From Thermoplasmata archaeon (lineage in GTDB: Archaea > Thermoplasmatota > Thermoplasmata > Lutacidiplasmatales > UBA184), in NCBI GenBank assembly GCA_022750195.1, contig JAKIWE010000001.1, positions 556,672-620,671 of the forward strand: 64,000 nt of DNA, read 5' to 3'. The translations under genes were made by a program, and so were the position numbers. Below, in pieces: positions 37,079-45,298 of the stretch. Position 1 is the stretch's first letter. Each line of letters opens with the position of its first letter. The notes below the pieces were generated by a model. That model did not search any database and was not told where the DNA came from. It saw nothing but the letters and a program-made list of their open reading frames with translations.

Positions 37079-37846
37079 ATGACACTCGATGGAATCACCG
37101 TCGTTATCCCTGCTTGGAACGAGGAGGAACGGCTCAGGCCGACGCTCGAAGAGTACCTCCCTCGGCTCGAAAAGCTGGGACTTCCGTTCGAAGTGATCGT
37201 CGTCACGGACGGGTCGACCGACGGGACGGCGAAGCTCGCTCAAAGCTACCGAGACCGGGGCGTCTACGCCCTCGAGTTCCCCGAGCGGCTGGGCAAGGGC
37301 GGTGCGACGCTCAAGGGACTCCAGGCCGCGCGGTACAGTCGCGTAGGGTTCGTGGACGCCGATGGTTCCCTGGCCGTCGACGACCTGATGAAGTTGATCC
37401 GAGCGCTCGACTCCAGCGACTGTGTCATCGCCTCGCGGTGGATGGACGGGAGCGTCGTCCCCGAGCGACTGCCCCCGGTGCGGCGACTCGCGAGCCGGAC
37501 CTGGAACGTGATGGTCAAGCTGATGCTCAGCCTCCCGTACAAGGACACGCAGTGCGGGGCGAAGTTCTTCCGGACCTACGCGGTCCACCAGATCATCCCC
37601 CGCGTCGAGCTCATGAACTGGGCGTTTGACGTGGCGCTGCTCTTCCACTTCCGCCGCTCGGGCTACACGATCGCGGAAGTGCCCGTAACCTGGCGCCACG
37701 ACGACCGGAGCAAGCTCCCCCTGATCCGGACCATGGCCGATATGTTCGTCTCGCTGCTGGCGATGCGAGTGGCCAACGGCCCGATCTCGAAGCGCCTGCC
37801 GCGCCGGTTCGTGAACTGGTTCTTGCAGGTCGCTCAGCAATACTGA
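37079..37846 (+). CDS. GT2 glycosyltransferase, ALG5/DPM1-like (polyprenyl-phosphate sugar synthase)
   Basis: A 255-residue GT-A protein of family 2: GITVVIPAWNEEERLRPTLE, VIVVTDGSTDGTAKLA, LGKGGATLKGLQAARY, the DxD motif GFVDADGSLAVDD, and a C-terminal EVPVTWRHDDRSKL block. This set is typical of dolichyl-phosphate glucose or mannose synthases, which charge a polyprenyl phosphate carrier with a sugar for later transfer outside the cell. No membrane helices are present. Its likely partners are the GT-C-like membrane proteins encoded nearby; that link is inference. Confidence 0.88.
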   Translation: MTLDGITVVIPAWNEEERLRPTLEEYLPRLEKLGLPFEVIVVTDGSTDGTAKLAQSYRDRGVYALEFPERLGKGGATLKGLQAARYSRVGFVDADGSLAVDDLMKLIRALDSSDCVIASRWMDGSVVPERLPPVRRLASRTWNVMVKLMLSLPYKDTQCGAKFFRTYAVHQIIPRVELMNWAFDVALLFHFRRSGYTIAEVPVTWRHDDRSKLPLIRTMADMFVSLLAMRVANGPISKRLPRRFVNWFLQVAQQY

Positions 37847-37880
37847 GCCGGGCGCGAGCGCCCCGCGAGGCTGCCCTTCC

Positions 37881-39209
37881 TTAGGGTCGGGCGAACAAGT
37901 AGAGCGTGGGGACCGGGCTGTGGCGTTCGTCGCTCCGGTCGTACCAGATCGTCAAGTCGGCGGCGAAATCGTTCGCCCCCAGCATGCGGAGCTCGCGGCG
38001 CCGGCGGGAGTGGTCGACCTTCGAGCCCAGCTCCTGCAGCCACATCAGCGGCCGACCCCGGACCGGCGGCACCTCGCGCACCCAGGCGCTTCGGGCGCTC
38101 TCCGGCGGCGTCCAGCTCATCCCCTCCCTCGGGAGGTTCCCAGGCCGAGGCGGGGGGGACTCCCCGAGGTAGATCATCCGACTGGAATCCGGTAGGAGGA
38201 CGATCGCGCGCGGAGCGGGCCGTGAACCCCTCGGCGCCGAGGAGGCGCCGGAGGTATCCGTCGGCATCATCGTCAGGCGAGGAGCGATGCCCGTACCTCG
38301 GAAGTGAGCGATCAGGTCCTCGGCCTCCGTTCGTCGAGTAGGGTCCGAGATCACGGTGAGCTCCGACGCCCCGTTCGCAAAACAGATCGAGAGCGTTTCG
38401 CGAAGCAGGGCCGACGGGTCGCGTTCCAAGGTTGGTCGCCCTCCCCCGGACCGGCCCGATCGAAGCACCGTCAGCATGATCCGGACCCCGTCGCGGAACG
38501 TTCGGAGCTTGGCCTGGCCCACCCGGGTCCGGTACTGGATCGGGATCTGCGTGACGTTCCGTCCCTCGGCGTACGCCGCCAGGAACAGTTCCGCTTCGAT
38601 CTCGAATCCGGTGGAGATCAGTCGCGTATCGAGGTTGGAGCGCAGGTCGACCCCCCAGAACCCGCTGCAAAGGTCGAGGATCGGCTCGCGGCTGAACCGG
38701 GTGGCTGCGTAGTTCAGCGCGGCGTTCCCGACGCGATGGATGGCGTCGCGGACGCCCGAGAGCGGTGCGACCAGGGGGCGACGGATCCCGATGACGAGAT
38801 CGCTGCCGGCACGGAGCAGGGCGAGAGCCGGCCCGATCGCCTCGCCCGGGTACGTGCAATCGGCGTCGAGCACGATGGCATACCGGACACCGTGGGCTCG
38901 CAGGGACGCGAGCGCTTCGCGGATCGCCGCCCCTTTGCCCCGGCTCGTCTGACGCACCGATGCGACCCCAAGTCGCCGCACGATCTGGACCGTGTCGTCG
39001 GTCGATCCGCCGTCGATGACCAGCGGAACCGCGCGATACCCCAGGGCGGCGAGCTGCTCGAGAGGGAGCGACGCGATCGTCCGCGCCACCCCGAGCGACT
39101 CGTTCAAGGTCGGCAGGACGATCGCGGTCTCCACCCCTCGGAACGCGGCCAAGGGGTCGCTCGGAGGAGGGGGGGCGAGGCGCGGACCGGCGTCGTGGGC
39201 TTCGCTCAT
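37881..39209 (-). CDS. GT2 glycosyltransferase fused to an unknown C-terminal domain
   Basis: A 442-residue protein. Residues 25-240 are a GT-A domain: ETAIVLPTLNESLGVARTI, VIDGGSTDDTVQIV, TSRGKGAAIREAL, and the DxD block VLDADCTYPGEAIG. Residues 260-442 form a second region with no family I recognise; it holds Rossmann-like strands (LTVISDPTRRTEAEDLIAHF, AIVLLPDSSRMIYLGE) and ends in an alternating Arg-rich and aromatic segment. Ordinary GT2 proteins of this kind end near residue 250. The TATA-like element GCATAATG on the minus strand lies near 39266. Confidence 0.8.
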   Translation of the reverse strand: MSEAHDAGPRLAPPPPSDPLAAFRGVETAIVLPTLNESLGVARTIASLPLEQLAALGYRAVPLVIDGGSTDDTVQIVRRLGVASVRQTSRGKGAAIREALASLRAHGVRYAIVLDADCTYPGEAIGPALALLRAGSDLVIGIRRPLVAPLSGVRDAIHRVGNAALNYAATRFSREPILDLCSGFWGVDLRSNLDTRLISTGFEIEAELFLAAYAEGRNVTQIPIQYRTRVGQAKLRTFRDGVRIMLTVLRSGRSGGGRPTLERDPSALLRETLSICFANGASELTVISDPTRRTEAEDLIAHFRGTGIAPRLTMMPTDTSGASSAPRGSRPAPRAIVLLPDSSRMIYLGESPPPRPGNLPREGMSWTPPESARSAWVREVPPVRGRPLMWLQELGSKVDHSRRRRELRMLGANDFAADLTIWYDRSDERHSPVPTLYLFARP

Positions 39210-39336
39210 CGTCCGCTGCGTCCCGGTCCCGTTGGCCCCGTCAGGCGAACGGGCCGAGGTGTGGCATTATGCGCATCAATAAGAATCTTCGCTCGGACAA
39301 GCGCCTTCGCTCGAGGGACGGCCCGGGGCCTCTGCC

Positions 39337-40524
39337 TCAGCCGGAGAGGACCCCTTCCGTCCCCGAAAGGATCTCGGCCACCTCGGGTCGGATGATCTCC
39401 ACGGGGAGGGGTTCTCGGGCCGCCAGGGCCTGGCGGATGCGTGTCTGGCTCGTCGCCACGCGCTCGGAGGCCGGGTGGGCGCACGTCTTGGTCGTCGCCA
39501 TCCACCCGCACTTCCGGCAGAAGAACGTCTCTTCGTACCGTAGGGGGACCAAACCCAGATCGAGCCCGTCGAAGACACGGTGGCAGGCGTACGGGTCGTA
39601 GTACTTGCCCACCCCCGCCTGGTCCCTCCCGACGATGTAGAGCCCGCAGCCGTAGTTCTTCCGGACGATCGCGAGGAACACCGCGGCCTTGGGACCGGCG
39701 TACCGCATCGTGATCGTAAACCCCGCCAGCATGACCCGGTCCGCGGGGTAGTAGTGCTGGACGAGCGCCTCGTAGCTGCGGAGGATGACGTCGGGCCGGT
39801 AGTCGCCGCTCTTCAATCGGCCGACCACCGGGTGGATGAACAGCCCGTCGACGTCGGAACGCTCGAGCGTGAGGCGCTGAAGGTACTCGTGGGCGGTGTG
39901 GGGCGGATTGCGGCATTGGTACGCGGCGACGTTCTTCCACCCGCGCTTCTCGAACGCTTCGCGGGTCTCCGTAGGGGTGAGCTCGGTGGGCCCGTGGGGG
40001 GTCTCGAGGCGCCGGATCAGCTGGACGGGGCCGGCCAGGGCTTCTCCGCCGAGGGCGAAGATGTCGGCCACGTTCGGGTGCGCCGGGTCGGTCGTCCCGT
40101 AGGCCGCTTCCGCGAACCGCTTTCGGTCGAGGGGGTAGCGTTCCTCCACGTGGAGCATCGCGAAGAACCGGCCCTTGCCGTCCATCAACGCCACGTCCTC
40201 GCCGGCCCGGACGTTCCGGACCGACTCGGCGCCGTGTTGGTCGCTCGGAGCGAGCACGATCGGCATGGTCCACGGCAGCCCGTTGGGGAGACGGTCGTCC
40301 GCCGTGACCGAGTCGAACGTCGCCCGGTCCATGAACCCCTCGAGGGGGCTGTAGGCACCGATCGCGATCTTCTCCGCGTCGTAGACCGCATCGATGAACG
40401 GGGCCAGCTTCGGCAGGTCCGAGAGTTCGGCGTCGCGTCGGGCGCGTTCGTTGTCGCTGGCCACCCGTTGGACGAGTCGCCCGCCGTGCGCAGGAGGAAG
40501 CATGGGGTTCGGCGGGGCCGACAC
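39337..40524 (-). CDS. sat: Sulfate adenylyltransferase (ATP sulfurylase)
   Basis: A 395-residue enzyme making adenosine 5'-phosphosulfate (APS) from ATP and sulfate. It shows AYQCRNPPHTAHEY (QxRNPxHxxHE), the HPVVG block IHPVVGRLKSGDY, VGRDQAGVGKYYDP, and a zinc-binding CRKCG...KTCAH segment near residues 335-350, typical of archaeal and bacterial homomeric Sat. The GTG at 40524 is the first start in the frame. No APS reductase, PAPS reductase or sulfite reductase is in the window; the APS kinase gene is at 60506, so the pair points to PAPS synthesis. A divergent HAD phosphatase starts 118 bases away. Confidence 0.95.
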   Translation of the reverse strand: MSAPPNPMLPPAHGGRLVQRVASDNERARRDAELSDLPKLAPFIDAVYDAEKIAIGAYSPLEGFMDRATFDSVTADDRLPNGLPWTMPIVLAPSDQHGAESVRNVRAGEDVALMDGKGRFFAMLHVEERYPLDRKRFAEAAYGTTDPAHPNVADIFALGGEALAGPVQLIRRLETPHGPTELTPTETREAFEKRGWKNVAAYQCRNPPHTAHEYLQRLTLERSDVDGLFIHPVVGRLKSGDYRPDVILRSYEALVQHYYPADRVMLAGFTITMRYAGPKAAVFLAIVRKNYGCGLYIVGRDQAGVGKYYDPYACHRVFDGLDLGLVPLRYEETFFCRKCGWMATTKTCAHPASERVATSQTRIRQALAAREPLPVEIIRPEVAEILSGTEGVLSG

Positions 40525-40596
40525 AAGGTCGGGTATTAGACGCCGACCCTCGAGCGGGCCGGAGATGCGCCCAGATACACATTCAGCCCGCTCGCC

Positions 40597-40605
40597 TCAT
40601 ATACT
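40597..40605 (+). promoter_or_regulatory. TATA-like box for the HAD phosphatase gene
   Basis: TCATATACT, about 41 bases before the ATG at 40642; the resulting short leader also contains AAGGAGGA near 40621, a good ribosome-binding site. Confidence 0.45.
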
Positions 40606-40641
40606 CGGCCACGGGAGTAGAAGGAGGAATCCGGAGACTCC

Positions 40642-41397
40642 ATGCCTGCGACCCCCCCGTTCACGATGCTGATCGACTTCGACGGGACCCTCGTCGAACC
40701 GAACGTCGCCATCGTGCTGGTCGAGAAGTTCTGTCCGAACGGCGACGAGGTGGCCCACGAGGTCGACATCCAGTTGCACGAAGGGAAGATCACCTTGCGC
40801 GAGGCCTGGGAGCGGGAGGCCGCCCTGATGCGCGCCGATCGCATCCCGGAGATGGTCGACTATACGGTGAAGAACGTCCCTCTCCGTGAGGGCGCCCGGG
40901 AACTGCTGAACCTGCTCAAGGAGCACCGCATCCCGACCAAGATCGTCTCGGGGGGCCTCGACTTCTACATCCACCCGGTCCTCCAGCGGGAGGGCCTCGA
41001 CCTCCCGGTGCTCAGCGATGCCGCGGTCGCCGGACCCGACGGGCAGCTCCAGGTACTCCATCCTCACGGTCACGCGACCTGCCGCCTCTGCGGGATCTGC
41101 AAGGCGCAGGCGGTCCGCGCCGAGTCCACCCCGAACGGTCACGTCGTCTTCGTCGGGGACGGGAGCACCGACCAGTTCGCGGCCGAGGTGGCGGACGTCG
41201 TCTTCGCCCGTCGCCGGTTGCTCGGCTACTGCGAACGGATGGGCATTCCGGCGTTCCCGTTCGAAGGATTCCGACCCGTGACCGAGCGGATCCGGCCCTG
41301 GATCACGGGCGAGCAGCCGCTCCCCCCACGCCGCCGGCTAGGGCTCGCGGGCTCTCCGTGTCCGATCTCGAGCGGCTTGGCCGCGGCCGCCACGTAG
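40642..41397 (+). CDS. HAD-IB phosphatase, MtnX/SerB-like
   Basis: A 251-residue haloacid-dehalogenase phosphatase. Motif I is LIDFDGTLVEPN, motif II lies at KIVSGG, motif III at VFVGDGSTDQFAAE. The segment CRLCGICKAQ recalls the CGxCK pattern of MtnX-like enzymes (methionine salvage), but no other salvage gene is nearby. It starts 118 bases from the divergent sat gene, so a role linked to sulfur or nucleotide phosphates, such as a phosphorylated sulfur metabolite, is conceivable but unproven. Start ATG at 40642 with AAGGAGG upstream. Confidence 0.83.
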   Translation: MPATPPFTMLIDFDGTLVEPNVAIVLVEKFCPNGDEVAHEVDIQLHEGKITLREAWEREAALMRADRIPEMVDYTVKNVPLREGARELLNLLKEHRIPTKIVSGGLDFYIHPVLQREGLDLPVLSDAAVAGPDGQLQVLHPHGHATCRLCGICKAQAVRAESTPNGHVVFVGDGSTDQFAAEVADVVFARRRLLGYCERMGIPAFPFEGFRPVTERIRPWITGEQPLPPRRRLGLAGSPCPISSGLAAAAT

Positions 41398-41429
41398 ATA
41401 TGCGCATAAACCTCGCCGAACCGCAATGC

Positions 41430-41435
41430 TTTAAA
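41430..41435 (+). promoter_or_regulatory. TATA-like box for the NPP-family gene at 41459
   Basis: CTTTAAAC, centred 26-27 bases before the GTG at 41459, exactly the distance expected for a leaderless archaeal transcript. Confidence 0.6.
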
Positions 41436-41458
41436 CGCCGTCTCATCCCCGCAAACCC

Positions 41459-42856
41459 GTGACCGAGACCAACCCCCGCGTGCTCCTCCTCGGGCTCGAC
41501 TCCGTCCCGCCCGACTTCCTGTTCGACCGGTTCCTACCCCAGATGCCCCATCTCAAGTCGCTGCTCGACCGGGGCCAGCACGGGACCCTCCGTACCATCG
41601 ACCCCCCGATCACCGTCCCAGCGTGGGCGGTCATGTTCACGGGCGTCGACCCGGGCACGCTCGGGATCTACGGTTTCCGTCACCGCCGCCCCCGGTCGTA
41701 CTGGGACAACTACACTCCGACGCCTCAGATGATCCCGCAGCCGCCGATCTGGGAGATCCTCTCCCGACTCGGCCGACGCGTCTGCGTCATTGGGATGCCC
41801 CCGGGCTATCCGCCGCCCAAGGTGAACGGGGTCTACATCTCCGACTTCCTGACCCCCTCCTCCGCCCGGGACTTCTGTCATCCGGCGAGCCTGGTCCCCG
41901 AAGTCCAGGCGGTCTCCGGCGGCTACACGTTCGACGTGACGTTCCGTGCCGACGACCGGGAGCGGATCGCGAAGGAACTGTTCACGATGACCGAGCGACG
42001 GTTCAAGGTCGCTCGCCACCTGTGGGCCAAAGAGAAGTGGGACTTCTTCGCCCTTCACGAGATCGGTCCGGACCGGCTTCACCACGCCTTCTGGAAGTAC
42101 TTCGATGCGACGCACCCCCGCCACGAGGAGCACCCGCAGTTCACCGACCTCGCCGACCGGTACTACGCGATGGTCGACGAGGAGATCGGCAAGCTCCTCG
42201 AGACGGTCGATGACAAGGTGAACATCCTCGTCGCCTCCGACCATGGCAGCCAAGCGATGGACGGCTGCTTCTGCATCAACCAGTGGCTGATCGAGAACGA
42301 TTACCTCGCGCTCAACGGGCCGGCCCCGGCGCGCGGCACCCCGCTGGAGAAAACGTCGGTGAACTGGTCGAAGACCTCGGTCTGGGGGGCGGGCGGCTAC
42401 TATGCGCGGCTCAACTTCAACGTCCGGGGGCGGGAGCCTCAGGGGATCGTCGACCCGAAGGAGGTCCCCGAACTCCGGCGGCGCCTCGCGGAAGACCTCG
42501 AGAAGGTGCGCCTACCCAACGGCCAGCCGCTCGCGCCGGAAGTGCGGGCCCCGGACCAGATCTACCGGCAGGTCCGTGGCGACGCGCCGGACCTGATGGC
42601 CTACTTCGGCCACCTCAAGTGGAGGTCCGCAGGCACGCTCGGGAACGACAGTCTGTTCCTCAACGAGAACGACACCGGGCCTGACGATTCGGTCCACTCG
42701 TTCGACGGCGTGTTCCTGCTGGCGCGACCCGGCCATTCCGGGCGCACCGCCCTCCCGCAGCAGTCGATCCTGGACGTTGGCCCGACCCTCCTCAAGATGA
42801 TGGACGTCCCGGTCCCGGCCGAAATGCAGGGCCGGGCGATCCCGGCCTGGCTCTGA
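41459..42856 (+). CDS. NPP/type I phosphodiesterase-family (AlkP superfamily) hydrolase
   Basis: A 465-residue protein of the nucleotide pyrophosphatase/phosphodiesterase branch: metal motif VLLLGLDSVPPDF, nucleophile block DPPITVPAWAVMFTGVDPGT (Thr nucleophile), WDFFALHEIGPDRLHHAFW and distal metal site VASDHGSQAMDGCFCINQWL. No signal peptide, so probably cytosolic. The paralogue at 46792-48219 is of similar length with Ser in place of the Thr. Such archaeal enzymes are of unknown substrate. It heads a plus-strand run with the membrane protein at 42869 and the sulfatase-fold gene at 45299. Confidence 0.88.
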   Translation: MTETNPRVLLLGLDSVPPDFLFDRFLPQMPHLKSLLDRGQHGTLRTIDPPITVPAWAVMFTGVDPGTLGIYGFRHRRPRSYWDNYTPTPQMIPQPPIWEILSRLGRRVCVIGMPPGYPPPKVNGVYISDFLTPSSARDFCHPASLVPEVQAVSGGYTFDVTFRADDRERIAKELFTMTERRFKVARHLWAKEKWDFFALHEIGPDRLHHAFWKYFDATHPRHEEHPQFTDLADRYYAMVDEEIGKLLETVDDKVNILVASDHGSQAMDGCFCINQWLIENDYLALNGPAPARGTPLEKTSVNWSKTSVWGAGGYYARLNFNVRGREPQGIVDPKEVPELRRRLAEDLEKVRLPNGQPLAPEVRAPDQIYRQVRGDAPDLMAYFGHLKWRSAGTLGNDSLFLNENDTGPDDSVHSFDGVFLLARPGHSGRTALPQQSILDVGPTLLKMMDVPVPAEMQGRAIPAWL

Positions 42857-42868
42857 GCGTACCCCGCC

Positions 42869-45298
42869 ATGGGTGGGCCCCCGACGGGCGGGAGCGCGGG
42901 TATTTCCGTCCGAATCGGTAGCTCCGACCGGATGGCGCCCAACGCCGCGCCGGGGCGACCGCCTTCCGCTTCCGTACCGGTCGTGGAGCGGAGCTGGCGA
43001 CCGGCTCCGGTCCACCTGGCCCTCATGCTCGGGATGGTCGCGGTCGTGACCGCGATCTACGAGATCGCCTTGTCCGCCTCGCCCGTTCCGCCGGGCTCGG
43101 ACCCGGGGGATTGGATCCAACGGTCGTACGCCTTCGTCGGGCAGCCTCATCCCCCCGTCCTCGCCGTCGGCTCGCCCTACCTCTACCCGCCGCTGATCTT
43201 CCCGATCGTCGGCGGCGTCTATCTCCTTACGGGAAGCGCCACGACCACCGGATACGTCGTGGCCGGAGTCCTCCTGGCCGGCTACGGCCTGACCGTGGTC
43301 CGCCTGGCCCGACGCTTCCTCACTACCGGGCCGACGCAGGTCGCGTTCGTCGGGGTCGCTCTGTTCAACGGCACGACGCTGTCGATGTTGTTTTGGGGAG
43401 CGTACCCGAACTTCCTGGCCTTCATCCTGTTCAACGAGGCGATCCTCGCTTTCGCTGCGTACACCGCGAAGGGCCGGCCCGTCGACGGCCTCGTGCTGTT
43501 CGCGCTGCTCTCGCTCGAGTACCTGGCCCACTCTCTCACCTTCGACCTTCTCGTGTTCGCCCTCGCCGTCGCGTTCTTCCTACTCTGGGCCGCGAAGCGC
43601 GTCGACCTCAAGCTTCTCGTCCGTCGTCCCACGCTGCTAGGGGCGGGGCTCCTTCTAGGGACGATCGCGGCGTACACCGCGGCGATCAAGTTCTACAGTA
43701 TTCCGACGCCGAACTACCTCTCCGCGAATCCAGCCTCCTACGTGATCGACAATTTGGGGGAGCTGTTCGTCCCCCTGGCGAACGCGCCGTCGCTCTATCT
43801 CAGCGGTCCTCCCCTCGTTCTCGCGCCGCTGGCGGTGCTTCTCCTCCTCACGCTGGCGGCCGTGGTCCTGGTCGTCGGCGGGGCCTATGTCGGCTTGCGG
43901 TGGCGGCGCTTCTCTCCCAATTCCCTGCTGCTCACGGAAGGCTGGCTGGTGGCCGCGTTGCTCACCCCGGTCGTCGGGTGGATCGCCCACGTCGACACGG
44001 ACTACCCCCGATTCTTGTACTTCCTGCCGCTCCCCGGGTTTCTCTTCGTCGCGCTCGCTCTCGAGCAGTTGCTGTTCCGCGCCGGCCGCGCCGTCGACCC
44101 CGGCCCCACGCCGAGGCCCGTCGAAACCGCGACGCCGACGACGCGGTCGGCCGATCGCCGCCAGGCGAGCGGCACGGTGGCCCTCGTGGCGGCGTTGACG
44201 ATCGTGGTGGTCCTCGCTGGGAACGTGGCGGTCCCGACGATCTTCCTCAACGAGAAACTGAACACCGGCACGAGCCACAACGCCTACTTCGTCGACGCGG
44301 CGAGCTGGCTACGATCGAATCCGACGAGCGGCTCGGTGCTGACGGTCGACCGGGCGATCCGGTGGACCGAGGCGTTGACGGACCGGGGCGGCTACGACGT
44401 GGGTCCCACCTGGCTGCTGTTCGAGCCGTGGCAGGTCCTCGACAGCGAGGAGACGTACTGGGCCCTCAACTCGCGCTCGGCGATCACGAACAACGAGGCG
44501 GTCCTCTCCTACTCGGGATTCGGTTCGCCCCTTCTCAGCCAGGCGCCGATGTATTCGGTGATCGACGAGGGAGTGACGGTCTCCCTGCTGCGCGCTCTCC
44601 CGGGCGGCTCGTTCGTGACGAGCACGGTCGGCAACAGCACGGTTCAGCAGGCGCTCACCGCCGCGTCGACCCCGACGCTGACGGTCCCGGGTCCCCAGGG
44701 TCTCTCGGGCGTGACGGTGTACTCCGGAGGCAGCTTCCAGGTGACCCAGACGGCCACTCTTCCGACCCCGGGGGGTGAGGCTTGGATCAACTACTCGGTC
44801 ACTCCGGTCGGGGGCGCGCAGCTTCGGCAGCTGGTCGTCACTCTCGCCGACCCACCTCGGCAGGTCGCGCTGATCAATACCGGCGGCTCGCCCTCGGTGA
44901 ATACCTCGGGCGGCGTGCTTTACTGGAACGTCTCCTCGCTCCTCGGGCGACTCCCCGGCAACCAACCGATCGATACGGTGGGCACGATGACCCCGGCCCC
45001 TGCGAGCGCTACGTTCCGGCCTTCGGGCGTCGGCAGCACGCTCCAGCTCGCGTTCAACGACCCGAACGGTGGCGGCCCGTTCTCCGTCTCCCTCCACCTG
45101 ACGACTCCGTCGGCCAGCAACCCGGCCGTCGTGCTGCCGAGCTACCTCGACACCGTCGGCTTCCTCACGACCCACGACATCCACTTCCTGCTCCTGCCGA
45201 ACGTACCGTCGAGCGCTGTCACCGTGGCGTACTACGAGTCCGTCTACGACTACCAGGTCGGCTACACGAACCCGGACTGGCAGATCCTGGAGGGGTGA
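42869..45298 (+). CDS. Large polytopic membrane protein, GT-C-like, with extracellular C-terminal domain
   Basis: An 809-residue protein with a Pro-rich cytoplasmic start, about 10 membrane helices (residues 50-460) and a beta-rich extracytoplasmic C-terminal part (about 465-809). The first outward loop has an acidic signature, PPGSDPGDWIQRSYAFVG, reminiscent of GT-C glycosyltransferases, followed by YLYPPLIFPIVGG. The family is not assigned. It follows the NPP gene by 12 bases, and its TGA directly abuts the ATG of the sulfatase-fold gene, so all three are likely co-transcribed. An ATG at 42932 is an alternative start. Confidence 0.8.
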   Translation: MGGPPTGGSAGISVRIGSSDRMAPNAAPGRPPSASVPVVERSWRPAPVHLALMLGMVAVVTAIYEIALSASPVPPGSDPGDWIQRSYAFVGQPHPPVLAVGSPYLYPPLIFPIVGGVYLLTGSATTTGYVVAGVLLAGYGLTVVRLARRFLTTGPTQVAFVGVALFNGTTLSMLFWGAYPNFLAFILFNEAILAFAAYTAKGRPVDGLVLFALLSLEYLAHSLTFDLLVFALAVAFFLLWAAKRVDLKLLVRRPTLLGAGLLLGTIAAYTAAIKFYSIPTPNYLSANPASYVIDNLGELFVPLANAPSLYLSGPPLVLAPLAVLLLLTLAAVVLVVGGAYVGLRWRRFSPNSLLLTEGWLVAALLTPVVGWIAHVDTDYPRFLYFLPLPGFLFVALALEQLLFRAGRAVDPGPTPRPVETATPTTRSADRRQASGTVALVAALTIVVVLAGNVAVPTIFLNEKLNTGTSHNAYFVDAASWLRSNPTSGSVLTVDRAIRWTEALTDRGGYDVGPTWLLFEPWQVLDSEETYWALNSRSAITNNEAVLSYSGFGSPLLSQAPMYSVIDEGVTVSLLRALPGGSFVTSTVGNSTVQQALTAASTPTLTVPGPQGLSGVTVYSGGSFQVTQTATLPTPGGEAWINYSVTPVGGAQLRQLVVTLADPPRQVALINTGGSPSVNTSGGVLYWNVSSLLGRLPGNQPIDTVGTMTPAPASATFRPSGVGSTLQLAFNDPNGGGPFSVSLHLTTPSASNPAVVLPSYLDTVGFLTTHDIHFLLLPNVPSSAVTVAYYESVYDYQVGYTNPDWQILEG

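Noticed and set aside
39206-40582. 458-codon minus-strand open frame overlapping sat
   Set aside because: Different frame from the recognised ATP sulfurylase; Arg/Pro-rich and without motifs.
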